From Pogona vitticeps (Eukaryota > Chordata > Lepidosauria > Squamata > Agamidae), in NCBI RefSeq assembly GCF_051106095.1, contig NC_135783.1:308898322-308962321 (forward strand): DNA of 64,000 nucleotides. The letters run 5' to 3'. Below, piece after piece: positions 34,103 to 46,796 of this stretch (within the stretch, counting starts at the first letter, position 1; every line of letters starts with the position of its first letter). A program made the position numbers and the translations under genes. The notes under the pieces are model-generated. The model was not told where the DNA came from and searched no databases. It saw nothing but the letters and a program-made list of their open reading frames with translations.

Positions 34103-34524
34103 TAATTTAATTTAAATAACTACAAAAATCACAATGGAATGACATATTGAGGTAATTAAAGCAAAATTCAACAACAGAATAACTTCTTTTTCTCACTCAA
34201 AGAGCCTTGCATATTATACACCTGGGTAGCTAATTGTTGGTTGTGGAGTATGATGATTTTAAAAAACATGATCATAATATACAATAGAGTTGTTCATTTC
34301 CCCTAAAATACAGCTGAAACCAGAAGTCTGCATTAGAGGATAACACCAGAACTTGGGAAAAAAACACACACACACATACACCAGATCTCTAGGCTTTTAG
34401 AAATTGGATACTGATGACTAAGATCTCAAACAGTCTTCTCAGCACTGCGTAGCACTGCACTCAAAGTATTCTTCAACTATGAGGTTATAGCAAGCTAATA
34501 ACCGAAACCAAGTTGTCATCCTTT

Positions 34525-35086
34525 TATTTGTGAAGACATGATGTGGCTACAAAAAGGCTAATGCTATTTTAGGCTGCATTAATAGAAGTATAGTTTCCAA
34601 ATCCCACAAGGTGCTGGATCCCCCTGTATTCAGCACTGGTTAGGCCTCAGCTTGATTATTGTGTCCAGTTCTAACGGATTGGAACAAGTTCAGAGGAGGG
34701 CGACAAGGATGACCAGGGGGCTGGAAACCAAGCCTTATGAGGAAAGGCTGAAAGAATTGGGCATTTTTAACCTTGAGAAAAGACTGAGGGGTGATATGAT
34801 AGCACTTTTCAAATATTTGAAAGGCTGTGATACAGAGGAGGGGCAAGATCTTTTCTTGATCATCCCAAAGTGCAGGACATGCAACAATGGGCTCAAGTTA
34901 AAGGAAGCCAGATTTCAGTTGAATACCAGGAAAAACTTCCTAATTTAGAAGAAGTGCTCCAACACTGGAGGCATTCAAGAAAAACTTATATAATCACCTG
35001 GCAGATATTATTTGATTGTATTCCTGCATTGAGCAGGGGGGTGGAATTGATGGCCTCCAACTTCATTTTTCTATGATTCTATGAAC
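34525..35086 (+). pseudogene. CR1 LINE 3' end
   Basis: The plus strand encodes the end of CR1 ORF2. After 'gatgtggctacaaaaaggctaatgc' come 'LEQVQRRATRMTRGLETKPYEERLKELGIFNLEKRLRGDM' (in two stretches) and 'ALFKYLKGCDTEEGQDLF', in the frame 34652-34948. A 3' UTR then ends in the CR1-type 'tctatgattctatga' repeat at 35070-35084. The 5' boundary is approximate. An early frameshift or stop separates 34525-34650 from the main frame. It is the best preserved CR1 copy in the window. Confidence 0.85.
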
Positions 35087-35846
35087 CGAATGAAGGTACT
35101 GCCAAAGAGACACTCATTTTTTCAATGTTTAATCATTGTCTAGGAGGAGAGACAGGGTACTGAAACTTTCTAAAGCAGTGTGCAGTTGTGACATTTTTCT
35201 CAAATAAATTCATTTCTAATTAAATGTGCATACTATCAAAGTAGGAAAAATGCCAGATCTGCATATGCATGAGGGAGCTGGCATTCCCACAGTCTCTCTC
35301 TCTGAAGGCATATCCCTTTATCATGAAAATAGTCAAATTTAGAAAAGCCATCCTATATACATCAGCTTTGCATGTTTCTCCTGCATTATAGGAGGTACTA
35401 GCTGCCATTTCCAAAGATGTTCAGAAGTAGGAATGGAAAAGGAATTTGCATTAATCATTTTAAAGACAAATTTATTCAATTCACTGTCTGTCAGATTGTT
35501 AATGAAACATTATACATGTCTTTTTATTTCTTGACACAGAAGAAGTTGGAAGACAGAGTGTCAGATTCTTTTTCTATCTCTCCAATTTTCAAATTATTCA
35601 CTATTAAATGTTCACAAGTTAAAATATGTACCTCTGAAAAATACGCCTCAGAATATTTTCAATAATGTGAAAAACAATGCAGTTAAGATACATGGGTTTA
35701 AAATGTGTATGTTAGAAAAAGCAGACAGCGAACCATGCATGCATTTCATTTCGGAACAAAAAACAAAGGCTTGGACTCTGATATAAAAAATAAGGATGAG
35801 AAGAAATTGCAGATGGGATTCAAAAAAACCCACAAAATTGAGAATT
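35087..35846. other. No recognised feature
   Basis: AT-rich sequence with no gene or repeat recognised. Confidence 0.5.
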
Positions 35847-38800
35847 GCCCTCCCAACCACGGAATGAAGACGCGAGACAGGAATTATGGGTTAATCATGA
35901 ACCACAGTTTATTAAACATAATCAGTGTTGCCATCCTTTGACAAAGTGCGAAATCAAAGGTCTCGTAAGCACAGAGGTCTCAAAGGACCCCTGAAGCAAC
36001 AAACAGGCGAGTCCCTGGCCCCAAGTTCTCATGTGAGAACCCAGCCGGCCCCAATTTGACTACCCCCGGGCCTCAAACCAGCTTATTGACTGCTGGTCCA
36101 TTTGTGGTCCCAGCGCATCTTTCCCCCCAAGCACTGTAATCACACGATCCACAGCGCTGGGAGGTCAGATGGGCTATAGCTTACCTGAGTTTGCATTGGG
36201 ACTCACCAACAAAACCTGTTATATCCGCACTACCTGCCACAGCATAGGAACTAGCCAAGCTAATGCCCACCATCAAGCTCACCAAGCACTAACAGCAGGC
36301 CCCCTTGATGTCTTCAAGGAAGACATCCAAACTTCGCTCAGTGGGATGTACACTATCGTTCTGAAAAAACAGGCCTATCCATGTGGATTCTCTGGTGACC
36401 AATCACCGATTCAAGGCAGCTGCAATCAGCTCTGCAGACTACCTTACCTTGATAACACTACTTTGCGCAGCATTAGGTAAAGGTAACGGTTCCCCTTGAC
36501 AATTTTTGTCCAGTCGTGTTCGACTCTAGGAGGTGGTGCTCATCCCTGTTTCTAAGCCACAGAGCGTTTGTCCGAAGACAACCTTCTGTGGTCACATGGC
36601 CAGTGCATCTTAGACACGGAACACTGTTACCTTCCCATCGAGGTGGTCCCTATTTATCTACTCGCATGTGCATGCTTTCGAACTGCTAGGTTGGAGGGAG
36701 CTGGGACAAGCGACGGGAGCTCACTCTGTCACATGGATTTGATCTTACAGCTGAAGATCTACAGACCTTACAGCACAGAGTTTAACCCACAGCGCCACCA
36801 GGTCTCGCGCAGCGTTGGTGGGCCAAAAATGCCTCTTATCCCTCCATACCAGCTGAGGGATGGTCGTCGGCCATACAGTGCTCATTGCACGGTACAGTGC
36901 CTTCAACCATGTGATGTCACAAATCACATCAATGATCGGGCCTTTCTGCGAATCCTGGTCCGGTCGTTACTGCCCAAGTATATTACTAACACATCTGGGG
37001 GATGATGACCAAAGGCAGCTGTATGGCAAGGTTGGCCTCACAGCATCCCACGGCGTCCTTTGCATTCAATAAGGGCATAGTGAGCTGCCCAAAACATAGC
37101 TGTGGCCAATGATCATGATGTGATTCTTTCTCATCATTGTTATGGTATCTGCAAGATAAAACAAACCGGGCCCCTACCAAGACATCAGGGGGTGCCTTGC
37201 TAATTGGCCTTGGATTGGCAGATGCAAATCTGCACCATCCCATTGACTACCCTAACATCTGCCATTGCATAACTACTCCAATTTTATCTACCTTTCCAGT
37301 GGCAACACATCACAAATCCTGAGGGTGTCAAAAAATTGAATAAGGACACCACCCCGAATAAAGCAACTTCATAATCATGCCAACAGAGAGCCTGCCACTG
37401 CTTACCAATGCTTTCTAATTGTCCCGGCAATATGGGTACTCTCTAACTCTGCCTCTTTCCTTAGACCAACCTTCAGTCATTTTCCTAAAGTGGTCATCTG
37501 AAGAATAATCCTGATACCCAACATTTTTAGTGTAGAAAGCCAGCATCAATAACCTACCCTGTATAGATCCTTGCACCAAACCCCTCCTGTTTAGATACAC
37601 AATGAACTGTTGAAGATGCTCCACTGGGGAAGGCCATGTTGGTTCTAAATCAATCAAGTTCCTAAACTCCAGAAAATCTATACTCACAGTCGAGTACCCC
37701 ATTCGAGTCCCTGGTGCCAGGCCAGGTCTATTGTCCTTTCGCATTATCACGCCAATTTGCCAAGCCTCTGGGGAAAGAATCTCCATGAAATTGTTGGCTC
37801 CTGGATCTAACTTCCATGACCACTCGATCCATTTCCATGATAATGCATCAGCTAAGCTATTATCTACACCTGGTACATGCCCAGCCTGCACCAGTGTCTT
37901 GACCTGGTCTGCATGCATGTGAGGTTATTAATTACATAGACCACTGCCAAATTGTCCACCAAAATGTATGACAGAGTTCACTCATTCCTCTGCACAACGT
38001 CACAATGCACTGACTATTGGGAAGAACTCAGAATTGTCAAATCTCTGGTGTTTCCTGCGTGGTGCCATTCCACCGGCCTTTTGCCTGCGCACCATCTGCC
38101 GCTAAAGTAAATGTCAAACCCTAAGGAGCCTGCAGCATCCGACTGGACCTGAGATTCAGCCTTAAGCATCTTATCTCCTCTCCAAAAGGAAATGCCATTG
38201 CATTCAGCTAAGAACTAACCCCCAAACCTTCAAATCCTTTCTCATACCATATGCAACTCTAGTCCTGTGAAATGGGAGATGGAGCCCTTTCACCTTGCAA
38301 AGCCACAGAGAAAGGCACAACCCAGTGCCCCGATTTTACAAGCAAAATGTAAATGTCCTACCATCTCCTGAAGCTCCCTCAGGGACATTTTTCTCCTTTG
38401 CAAAATCGAGGCTACTCTGACCTTGTGGTCAGCCAACATGACATCTGGCAGCCTAGATGCTTGCTGTAAGATTTTTGGCAAAAAATGCCTTGAGCTCCCC
38501 AACCGCTGGTATCCTAGAGCCTTTCCTAAAAAACAAAAACAAAAAAAACCCAGTAAATAACTTGCCCCACTCCTACTCAGAGATTCTGATTCAGAGCAGT
38601 CTTTCCTGTAAGGTGTCCACTATCAGTCCTGTCACCTGGGGTCATAGCCTACAGCCAGAGGCCCGGCAGGGGCTTGTCCCAATGTAAATTTGGGTTAAAT
38701 GCCCCTCTCCTGTGAAATGATCCATCGTACACAAGCCATGCTTGTCCTGCAAAGTCCACATATGCCTTATAAATCAAGTCTAAATATTGGAATAAGGATT

Positions 38801-39080
38801 GCGCCCATCATAGCTGGGCATTTACCACAACCCCAGTGCATATTGAGAACCTGGGCAGCTGATTCGCCCGTGTCTTGTCTGGTCTCTGCCCCTTGCATTT
38901 CTCTTTGTTCTTGCCGTCCTCCTGATCCAAATAGTTCTTTATCACATCTCTGGTCAGCAATTCAAATAAATCTATCTATTTGTCTTTCAAATCTTTTCTT
39001 TAGACACTTGGGTGAAGTGATCACCCAGGGGCATAGCGGATCTCCAAATGGCAAGGCTTGCAATGGCGGAGTGTTATAAC
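35847..39080 (-). mobile_element. DIRS-like retrotransposon, broken, with a SINE inside
   Basis: Minus-strand parts in order: a Gag-like region (about 38560-39010); the end of reverse transcriptase and RNase H (about 37900-38510, 'LRELQEMVGHLHFACKI' and 'HVPGVDNSLADALS'); a tyrosine recombinase N-terminal part (about 37415-37700); then a GC-rich 3' terminal region to about 35847. DIRS elements integrate with a tyrosine recombinase instead of an integrase. The terminal region matches the segment at 49415-50192. The element is broken, with several breaks, and old enough to have received a Sauria SINE at 36475-36806. Outer limits are approximate. Confidence 0.75.
36465..36818 (-). repeat. Sauria SINE inside the DIRS-like element
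   Basis: The SINE body at about 36475-36806 runs from the reversed tail 'ggtaaaggtaacggttcccc' to the reversed head 'cgccaccaggtct'. A 12-bp duplication with two differences flanks it (gcgcagcattag at 36465, gcgcagcgttgg at 36807), showing it inserted after the DIRS element. Confidence 0.85.
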
Positions 39081-39944
39081 CCATGTCCAAGACTGTTGGT
39101 TATGGCCAAGCCCCTACACTCACCATCGTATTTATCATAACTAATGGGTTTGGAGTAGTCCAGCTGCCAGTGCACATTCAATGAATTTGTTGCATTTTCA
39201 TGTTACTAAAAACTAACTGTCAGAGACAGCTGTCTTACATGCACATATATTTATCAGTGGAATTATTTTATGTTGGTTGATATTCTGTATGTGTGTGAGA
39301 TACATAGTGGGAAAGATGGAGAGAATGTGATGCAAATGCTATTGGAAAACAGAAGGATATCTTTAAAATTGAGCCCCTTTTCATCTTTACACCCATGACT
39401 ATGATTTAATTTTACACTTTACAATGCAAAATATTTGAATATTGAATCAGAATATATTGGAGTTGAAATCTAAGAAGAATCACAGAGACCTTTCTCTTAT
39501 CTGCATGAACCCTTCATACCTTCATTTCCTTATTTTTGCATTCATCTTACTTGTGGAGTTGGAGTTTTATTCTTGGACTAAGCATCCCACCCCAACAATA
39601 GTTGCTTAGAATATGTTTTCCTTTGCAGGATTTATTGTCATCACATCCAGACTGAGACCAATGAAGCCAGATTTGCAGATGGCATGCTTCTGCTAAGCCA
39701 AAGTACATTTCTAGCAATGTAGAGATGGACATCAGCTGACTGAAAAGAACAGTACGTTGTTTCCTTTTCTCCGCTGGTGGCTCTTTCCCACCAAACGTTC
39801 ATACCAGGTGACTATGTGTTGGTGGTTTCAGCTATCATGGCAATTCCCTAGTTGTTGATGGGCAATCTTACCATCTGGCTATCTTGGTCTTAGATGGAGT
39901 TATGGTGTCATAAGATTGACATTATTTTCTTGAAAGCTTTTATG
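39081..39944. other. No recognised feature
   Basis: AT-rich sequence. The right limit of the DIRS-like element may extend some way into it. Confidence 0.45.
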
Positions 39945-40640
39945 GCTGGGATCCGATGGCTGATGTAGGTTTTTTGGGCTGTTTGGCCATGTTCTGGAGG
40001 TTTTTCTTCCTAATGTTTTGCTAGTCTCTGTGGCTGGCATCTTCAGAGGATAAGAGTTAGAACTCTGTCTGTGTTCTGGTTTAGTGTGTGGGATAGCTGA
40101 GTATTTGTAGCTGTGGGATCAGCTTTTTGTCCTTTTTAAGAAATTGGGTGATTATGGTGATCAGGGTGGTTTTTTTGTTATGGATGTATTGTTGTGATAA
40201 GGGGGGAGATGATCTGTCACTGTGATTAATGGGCGTTGTTACCTTGTTTCCCTGAAAATAAGACCTACCCCTAAAATAAGCCCTAGTTAAGTGAAACCCT
40301 GCCCTCCACCATTGTGCAGCAACCAGAAGATAACATGACTGTATTTGAATAAATGTAGATTGTTGTACCTGAAAAAAAAAAATCCCCTGAAAAATAAGCC
40401 CTAATGTGTTTTTTGGCACAAAAATTAATATAAGACCCTGTCTTATTTTGGGGAAAACATGGTAGTTAGGCTTTTATGTGCAGTGATCACCAGTCCTTGT
40501 GGCTGGGTAGAGTTCATTGACCTTTGTTGTATTTTTGTGGTGGACCTGAATACTGTTTGTAGGTTGCGTTTTTTCAACAAATGTTGAAAAACAACAAATG
40601 TTATGGTCAGCAAGAAAGAGAAACCTCCAGAACCTACAAC
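39945..40640 (-). pseudogene. Penelope-like element 3' remnant
   Basis: On the minus strand the 5' side encodes 'LLKKRNLQTVFRSTTKIQQ', matching the region between reverse transcriptase and GIY-YIG endonuclease in vertebrate Penelope-like elements ('KKRNLQTIYRPTKKIQQ' type). The GIY-YIG part is missing. The 3' UTR follows and ends with the same tail as the hairpin units: CTGAAGATGCCAGCC...CTAGCAAAAC (reversed near 40005-40050), then 'cccaaaaaacctaca'. This physically links the hammerhead-like tail to a Penelope element. A small DNA transposon sits inside at 40242-40462. Confidence 0.65.
40242..40462. mobile_element. TA-flanked DNA transposon (MITE) inside the Penelope-like remnant
   Basis: 221 bp, starting CCTTGTTTCCCTGAAAATAA and ending with the near-complement 'ttattttggggaaaacatgg', with TA on each side (40240-40241 and 40463-40464). 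Contains 'aaaataagccct' repeated in inverse orientation toward each end. No coding capacity. Confidence 0.8.
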
Positions 40641-42896
40641 AAACATTGACATTGTTTTTTCTCTATTTTTGGGAAGGTCATTTCATTTCCATCATTGAAA
40701 TTGCAAGTGAAAAAATGAAGATTAAAAAAAATCTGTTTAAATTCAAATCAGCACCAGAAATAGAGAGTTTAAACTTGTGTGGTTCTGTTTTCATCCAATT
40801 CATATAGGAAAAGTCACTTCATAAAACTAAATACCAGCTCATTCATTGAAACTGAAAGATGAGTACTTCAGGACAGGCAAAAATTAATCATTTTTTCCAC
40901 ATAGCACACAATTAAATTATGACAGCACAAACACAGTGGTCGCCACCAACGTGAATGACTTTAGGAAGGATTCTGGATAGATAAAGCTACTAGTGGTTGC
41001 CAGTGAGATTCTGAAACCTGAACTATCAAATTCAGGGAAAGTATGTCAGTTCAGGAATTCTAATACCTGAACATCTCCTTATGAGCCCTACAGAAATGTA
41101 TAGACCTCCAGGGAAAAATCAGAAGCCTGTGTTCACCACAGCTGGCATTTATCACAATGAAGGGTTAATTCCAGAATGAAATCCGACAACCTTTTCCAAT
41201 CCAATCATTTAAAAAAAATCATCAAGGCGTAAGTCTTTTCACTGTTGCAATAATTCAGTTAATATCAACTTGCCTATTTCTTCAAGTTCTATTTCTACAT
41301 TGCTTCTATTTTCCATATGCACAAAATTACTTCAGAGTTGTACAAATTAAAATAGTCTTACAGCTATGGAAAACTGTAGGCACAAATACTTAAAAATGTA
41401 TGAAAACATCACTTTCAGGCAAATATTGACATCGGAATTCAATCTCAAATACAGTAGAAATATATTTTAAGGGCAACAAGGAACAATGAGAATGTTTCAA
41501 TTACATTCTAAAAATGTAAAAAACTATAGCCTAAGAAGGCACATTGGGGGGGAAAACAGAATACAACTCTGAACTATCAATGTTTTTAGGAATAAAAATA
41601 TATTCAAGAAAGTGACTTTCTCAGCTTCCAAGCATACTATGAATACATACAAATTAATACTAAATGGTCACCCAGTCAAACCACTTTGAACTTATGGAGG
41701 AAAATCTATGTTTATTGTGTTGCTGGCTTTTGGAAACTAAGCCTACTGATATGCTGCTACATGATTGTTGTGTGGCATAGCACGAAATTGCTTTGTGATG
41801 ATGAGTTGAATTCATGTTTTCGCATCTCATTTCCATACATTTATAGTTCTTTCAGTTGCTTAGCTTTCCCTTCCAGCTACAAATAATTGTTTCTTCAGGG
41901 ACCTGGATAGCCAAGAAAAAAAAATTAAATTTTGGATTTCTCTTTAAAGTGTTGTTGCACTTCTTAACTGCAAGGGCTTATAACTCAAAATCTGGCAAGC
42001 TATCGCTCTGACAATAGCATCATTGTTTTAACTAAAATTTTGCAAACCCTAGAGGAATAATGGTCTGCAACATAAATCCTCTGATATACCAGAGTCTTGG
42101 ACAACCAGCACCCTGTAAAACCAGAATATTATAATTATAGAGAGTGCAAGTTATAGGACCTCCAAATGCAACCTCCATACTTACACATTGCAACATAAAT
42201 ATATTCAACTCTCAGGAACACCTTGCTTAGCTGGAGCTAGCTAACTGCTTTGCAATAACTTAAATAAACTATTGTTCAAGACTCATTTTTAAAAACATTT
42301 TCATTTTCAGGGCTGTTTTTTCTACACCATCTTTAATTCTTTTAACACTCCATGCACACAATACTTCACATCCTGATATCATCTTCTCTCCAACAGCTGA
42401 ATGTGAAACTATCTTGAGCGAAGATCTTTCCATTGTTAAAAAGTCAACTGGATTGTTGTCATTGGTGTCAATCTAGGTTGATCTTCTGAAAAAGATCTGG
42501 ACAAATTGCTTGTTTCTCTAATGGGAAAAGGAATAAAGAAAGGAAGACAAACCAAATCAAGCAAAAAAAAAAGCTGCTCCTCTTTTTGTCTGTAGACAAG
42601 AGGAAAATTATTTGCTTAGGCGTTACTAGTACGGGTGTGGCTTTTAAAAAAATCAACATTTAAATGCCACAGGCGGCTTTGAAAATTGTTATTGAAAATG
42701 TTGCGGAGGAACAAATAATTATCAACTGATTCAGACAATCAGAGCTAGCAGACTGCACGAAAAGGAAATAAACAATATATTTTCTAAATAAGCACCTGCA
42801 TTTTTAGAACGCAACTAGAACATTCTTTTTGGAATTTATCTTTCTATATTTTGGACTGAAGCACTTGAGAACATCTATCTGTTCTATACCCTAGCA
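40641..42896. other. No recognised feature
   Basis: AT-rich DNA of 2.2 kb with no gene or clear repeat. Confidence 0.5.
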
Positions 42897-43030
42897 TAGT
42901 GGTCCCCAACCTTGGGCCTCCAGATGTTTTTGGACCAACTCCCAGAAATCCTGGCCAGTGGAAGTGGTCATGAAGGCTTCTGGGAGTTGTAGTCCAAGAA
43001 CATCTGGAGGCCCAAGGTTGGGGTCCATTG
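42897..43030. mobile_element. Palindromic hAT-type MITE
   Basis: 134 bp whose halves are inverted copies: 'agtggtccccaaccttgggc' and 'cctccagatgtttttggac' at the left, mirrored by 'gtccaagaacatctggagg' and 'cccaaggttggggtccattg' at the right. The 'cagtggtccccaacc' end is the hAT type. I see no flanking 8-bp duplication. The related element at 61710-61848 has one. Confidence 0.75.
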
Positions 43031-43077
43031 TCCATATTGATTACCTAGTCAGATAAAGCCATTAGTTGTTGCCAGTC

Positions 43078-43245
43078 ACTGTGTGTGTTCTGTGCTGTCA
43101 AATTGGAACCGACTTATAGCAACCTGAACAGGGCTTTCAAGGTACTATTCTGTGGTATAGTTATGCAAAAGGCATCATCCAAAGGTCCCAAGGCTGTGGT
43201 GTAATACTCTTAATCATTAGGAATCCACTGGGAGCTGCATTATGC
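43078..43245 (-). repeat. tRNA-derived SINE with Vingi-like tail
   Basis: Reversed, the left end gives 'ttgctataagtcggttccaa' and 'tttgacagcacagaacacac', the shared SINE/LINE tail. The right end holds a decayed head. Same family as 22918-23110 and 49055-49240. Confidence 0.55.
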
Positions 43246-43962
43246 GAGAAATACACCAACGTTTGGATAGCAATGTTCTTCATGAGTTTTTAACATAAAA
43301 TAAGAGGCAGAATAAGTATTCTCAACAGTTATTTTAAATGACTAAATGGTTGAGGACCATTTCATAAAAGGCTAATGCATCTAAAACAAATGACTAAAAA
43401 ACAGTGCTGCAGAAATTAGACTTGGTGGGAAAGGAAACCACTTTCATAACCAAGAGCTGGTTTCATAACACTTAAATATGTTTGGTGTTTAGAAATGCAG
43501 CCTTGACAAGACAATGAGCAGAATGAAGAGATAAAAAAGATTATTTATCCTGTGGCCAGTTGTGCTTTAAACTAACCAGAGAAAGTAATCTAATCAGACT
43601 TTATTAAACTGAATCTGCAATGCATACCCTGTGCCCTCAAGCATTGTCTGAGCTGGCCAGTAGACTAATCCTGCTTTAGGATGCTTGCCAGTGCTGTAGC
43701 CTTTTCACAGCAGGAACTATCACTATGTTTAACTTAATTATTAAGAATGCTGTTTTTATTTAAAAAGAGAAAAAAATAACACTATGGATTTTAAGGTCAC
43801 AGCATCTATGGAAACAATGTGGAGAATCTCTGCATAACCAAATATAGCTAGAGTGTCTATTTAGATCATTAAGGGGTAGGAGAGGAGTGGTTTGCCTTGA
43901 ATTTGCAAACAATAATCCAAAATATTGGAGTCACAATATTGTGATGGGTTTGAAACTAAATA
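43246..43962. other. No recognised feature
   Basis: AT-rich unique-looking sequence. Confidence 0.5.
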
Positions 43963-44226
43963 GAGTAGTACTTCGGTTTACGAAATTAATATGTTCTCTG
44001 GAACATTATGTAATGGCAGAAATTAATAAATTGAAATGCGGATTGCCATAGGAACGGGGTGACACTACAAACCTCCAGGCACAATGCATCCTGGGGAAAA
44101 TTTCTTTGCAAACCAAAAAGAACCGGGGGGGGGGGGGACATAAACCGAAGCATTATTTTCAACGGATTTCCATTTGTAAACCGAAAATTACATAAACCGA
44201 GGCATTTGTAAACCAAGGTACTACTG
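43963..44226. mobile_element. Tigger-like non-autonomous DNA transposon, second type
   Basis: 264 bp flanked by TA (43961-43962 and 44227-44228), with ends 'gagtagtacttcggtttacg' and 'aaaccaaggtactactg'. The 'CAGTAGTACCTCGGTTTAC' style end is characteristic of Tigger/pogo elements. It contains a 12-base G run near 44126. No transposase frame. Confidence 0.8.
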
Positions 44227-44572
44227 TAACCTTCCAGGGCTCCTTTCCAGTTTAAAGCCTTTGACTAAAATAGATTCAGGATCTCACTGGAACTCTAGTG
44301 CTTACGACAAAATGTTTGTTCAACACATAAAGAGTGGGGAGACTTTAGGCCTACCCCCTCCATTGTCAGATGAAAAGGACAGGGCTAAAGAGAGGAGGCT
44401 CATCTACCCATAGAGGCTTTTCAGGTGAGCCAAATTTCTGGCTCACATGGAGAGCCTTCATGAGTAGATGAATCTCTCCTTTTTGGAATGGTCACTTTTA
44501 CTGGAGCAAAGTGACAACACTTGGGAGAGAGGACTGCATGTCCCCTTCTCATGTGCTGAATAAACATGGTAT

Positions 44573-44941
44573 TGTAATAATTTGTAGGGATGTGGTGGTG
44601 CTGCGGGCTAAACCGCAGAAGCCTGTGCTGCAGGGTCAGAAGACCAGCAGTCGTAAGATCGAATCCATGCAATGGAGTGAGCTCCCGTCACTTTGTCCCA
44701 GCTTCTCGCCAACCTAGCAGTTCAAAAGCATGTAAACGTGAGTAGATAAATAGGTACCATCTTGGTGGGAAGGTAAAACGGCGTTCCCTAGTCACGCTGG
44801 CCATGTGACAACGGAAATTTTCTTCGGACAGGTGCTGGCTCTATGGCTTGAAAAGCGGGATGAGCGCCGCCCCCTAGAGTTGGACACGACTGGACTAAAA
44901 AAAGTCAAGGGGAACCTTTACCTTTTACCTGTAATAATTTG
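44573..44941 (+). repeat. Sauria SINE with 12-bp duplication
   Basis: The body at 44585-44930 begins 'gggatgtggtggtgctgcgg', has a tRNA-like head with A and B box segments, a 'gagtagataaataggtacc' middle and a tail ending 'aacctttaccttttacc'. The duplication tgtaataatttg lies at 44573-44584 and 44930-44941, overlapping the tail by one base. Best example of the family here besides 52706-53037. Confidence 0.9.
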
Positions 44942-45129
44942 AACCTGGATTCTGTAACCCTTGATTCTAATATTTCAATAAGTAACACTAATAGTGCAGA
45001 TGCCTGGATAAAGACATCTCAAAGAATAGGCAATAGACTGTGGAGAAAAAGTAGGATTCTGTTGATGTGTTTTAGTGGCTGGGATGGCCCAGGAAGGTGA
45101 TGGGTGGAGAGATGGCACACCCTTCTCTC

Positions 45130-45260
45130 CAGAATATGTTAATTCATTTTATTTATGCATTTATGTTATTTATATGCTGTCTTTCTCCCTATAAGGGATC
45201 CAAAGTGATTCGCAGCAATTAAAACTGCACAATGCTTACCATTTTAAAAATACCATAAAA
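45130..45260 (-). repeat. L2-like LINE 3' tail fragment
   Basis: 'ttatttatatgctgtctttct' followed by 'aagggatccaaagtgattcg' is the reverse of the L2-like 3' end family common in squamates. Short and diverged. Confidence 0.4.
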
Positions 45261-46697
45261 CTATGTTAGAAAGCGTAAACATTTGTTAGTATTAAAAGCA
45301 TGATTAAAAACAATTTTAAGAAGTTAAAAAAAATCTACAAATCTCTATATTTAATAAAAATAGCATTTTTGAGACCTCTCCCCACTCCTTGCTTCCATGA
45401 GAACAGAAGGTAGATCTGTCGTGTGTTTATCCTAAAAATGGCTGTGACACGGGAAGCTACCTTTGCTTTCTGGAGGAACGCCTAAGGCACTGCGAGTTCT
45501 TCTAGGAATCTGCTCTTCCTTTATTAGTGCCAGAAACGCCACAATGCAATGAAAAGAATGCAATGTAAAATTAGGCAATAGCCTGTATATAAATGCATAT
45601 AAAATATAAACTATTACAAAATATTTAAGAAAAATAGAATTGGAAAGTTTATATACAGTAAATATTTTCATCCAATGAAGGGCAACATCAAGAGCATATG
45701 GAGCAGCTCACATCACATCTTTTACAGTCCATGTCAAGGGGCATAGTGTTCACTGACATAACTGTGATGTGGCCTGTTCTTGCAGAGAATTGTGCTGGTG
45801 TAAAAACCTCATTTTGAGGGTTCACATTGGTTCTACCAACATCAGTCAGTAACCTATTAAGTGACTTCTGAGTAACTGAAACTATCGTGGAGTCCCATCC
45901 GTTTTAAGATGTAGGTAATTTTTTCCTTTGAAATTATAATTTTTGAAATGAAGAAGAATGTGAATACCTTTTGACATCCCCTGTGCAATGACTGATTCTT
46001 CCACTCCAGAAGCACCACTGTGAGGCTACTCATTGTACTCAACCTAGAATCTGATGGGTAGCAGGAAAGTGCTAGGTATTGAGACCATATGAAGTATGGC
46101 AATAGCAAGACATTTTCAGTTACAAGATTTTTATGAATCTGGAGTGACACCAGACTTAGTAATGCTTTGAGTAGACAGAACCTACTGCAATCAGTGGGAA
46201 TTACAATAGTTAGTGCTTAGAATCAGGATGCTGGAGTTAATATATCTGCATATATCTCTGAAAAATTGACCATTTATTTCACTGACTATGAAACGAATAA
46301 AATTAGTTTCAGATAGTATCTGAATGTTTGTTACCTTCTTCATTTAAAGCAGAATTTATAAGAACTGTAATCTCAGGTGTTAGAAATGTTAAATGTGGGA
46401 GTCCCTCTCCCTCACTTAAGATGGCAGAATAGCTGATTAGCAGGAAAACACTGGAAAGAAGTAGAAGCAGTAGAAGAAAATCTTGGCTGCAACTTTTGGT
46501 TCATTCCATGATTGTGTCAAAGACAAACACAATTCCGAATATTAATGTGCAAATGGAAAAAGTATCGAGTAATTATTCTGATAAGATAAAAGTAAAGAAC
46601 ACTTATGGATTTTGGTTACTGATTTTTGAATCTGGCCAATAGCATTCCACAGACACACTTTTTCAAATTGTTATCATAGAAAAATGGAATACAAAAA

Positions 46698-46698
<1 letters not shown>
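45261..46698. other. No recognised feature
   Basis: AT-rich unique-looking sequence with no gene seen. Confidence 0.5.
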
Positions 46699-46732
<34 letters not shown>

Positions 46733-46744
46733 TGTGTGTGTTTG

Positions 46745-46796
<52 letters not shown>
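46699..46796. repeat. (TG)n microsatellite ending in (GA)n
   Basis: About 80 bp of TG with a few TTTG interruptions, then gagaga. A frame of alternating H and T on the minus strand is an artefact. Confidence 0.97.

Noticed and set aside
44585-44930. tRNA gene
   Set aside because: A and B box-like bases are present but belong to the head of a Sauria SINE; no cloverleaf with an intact acceptor stem.
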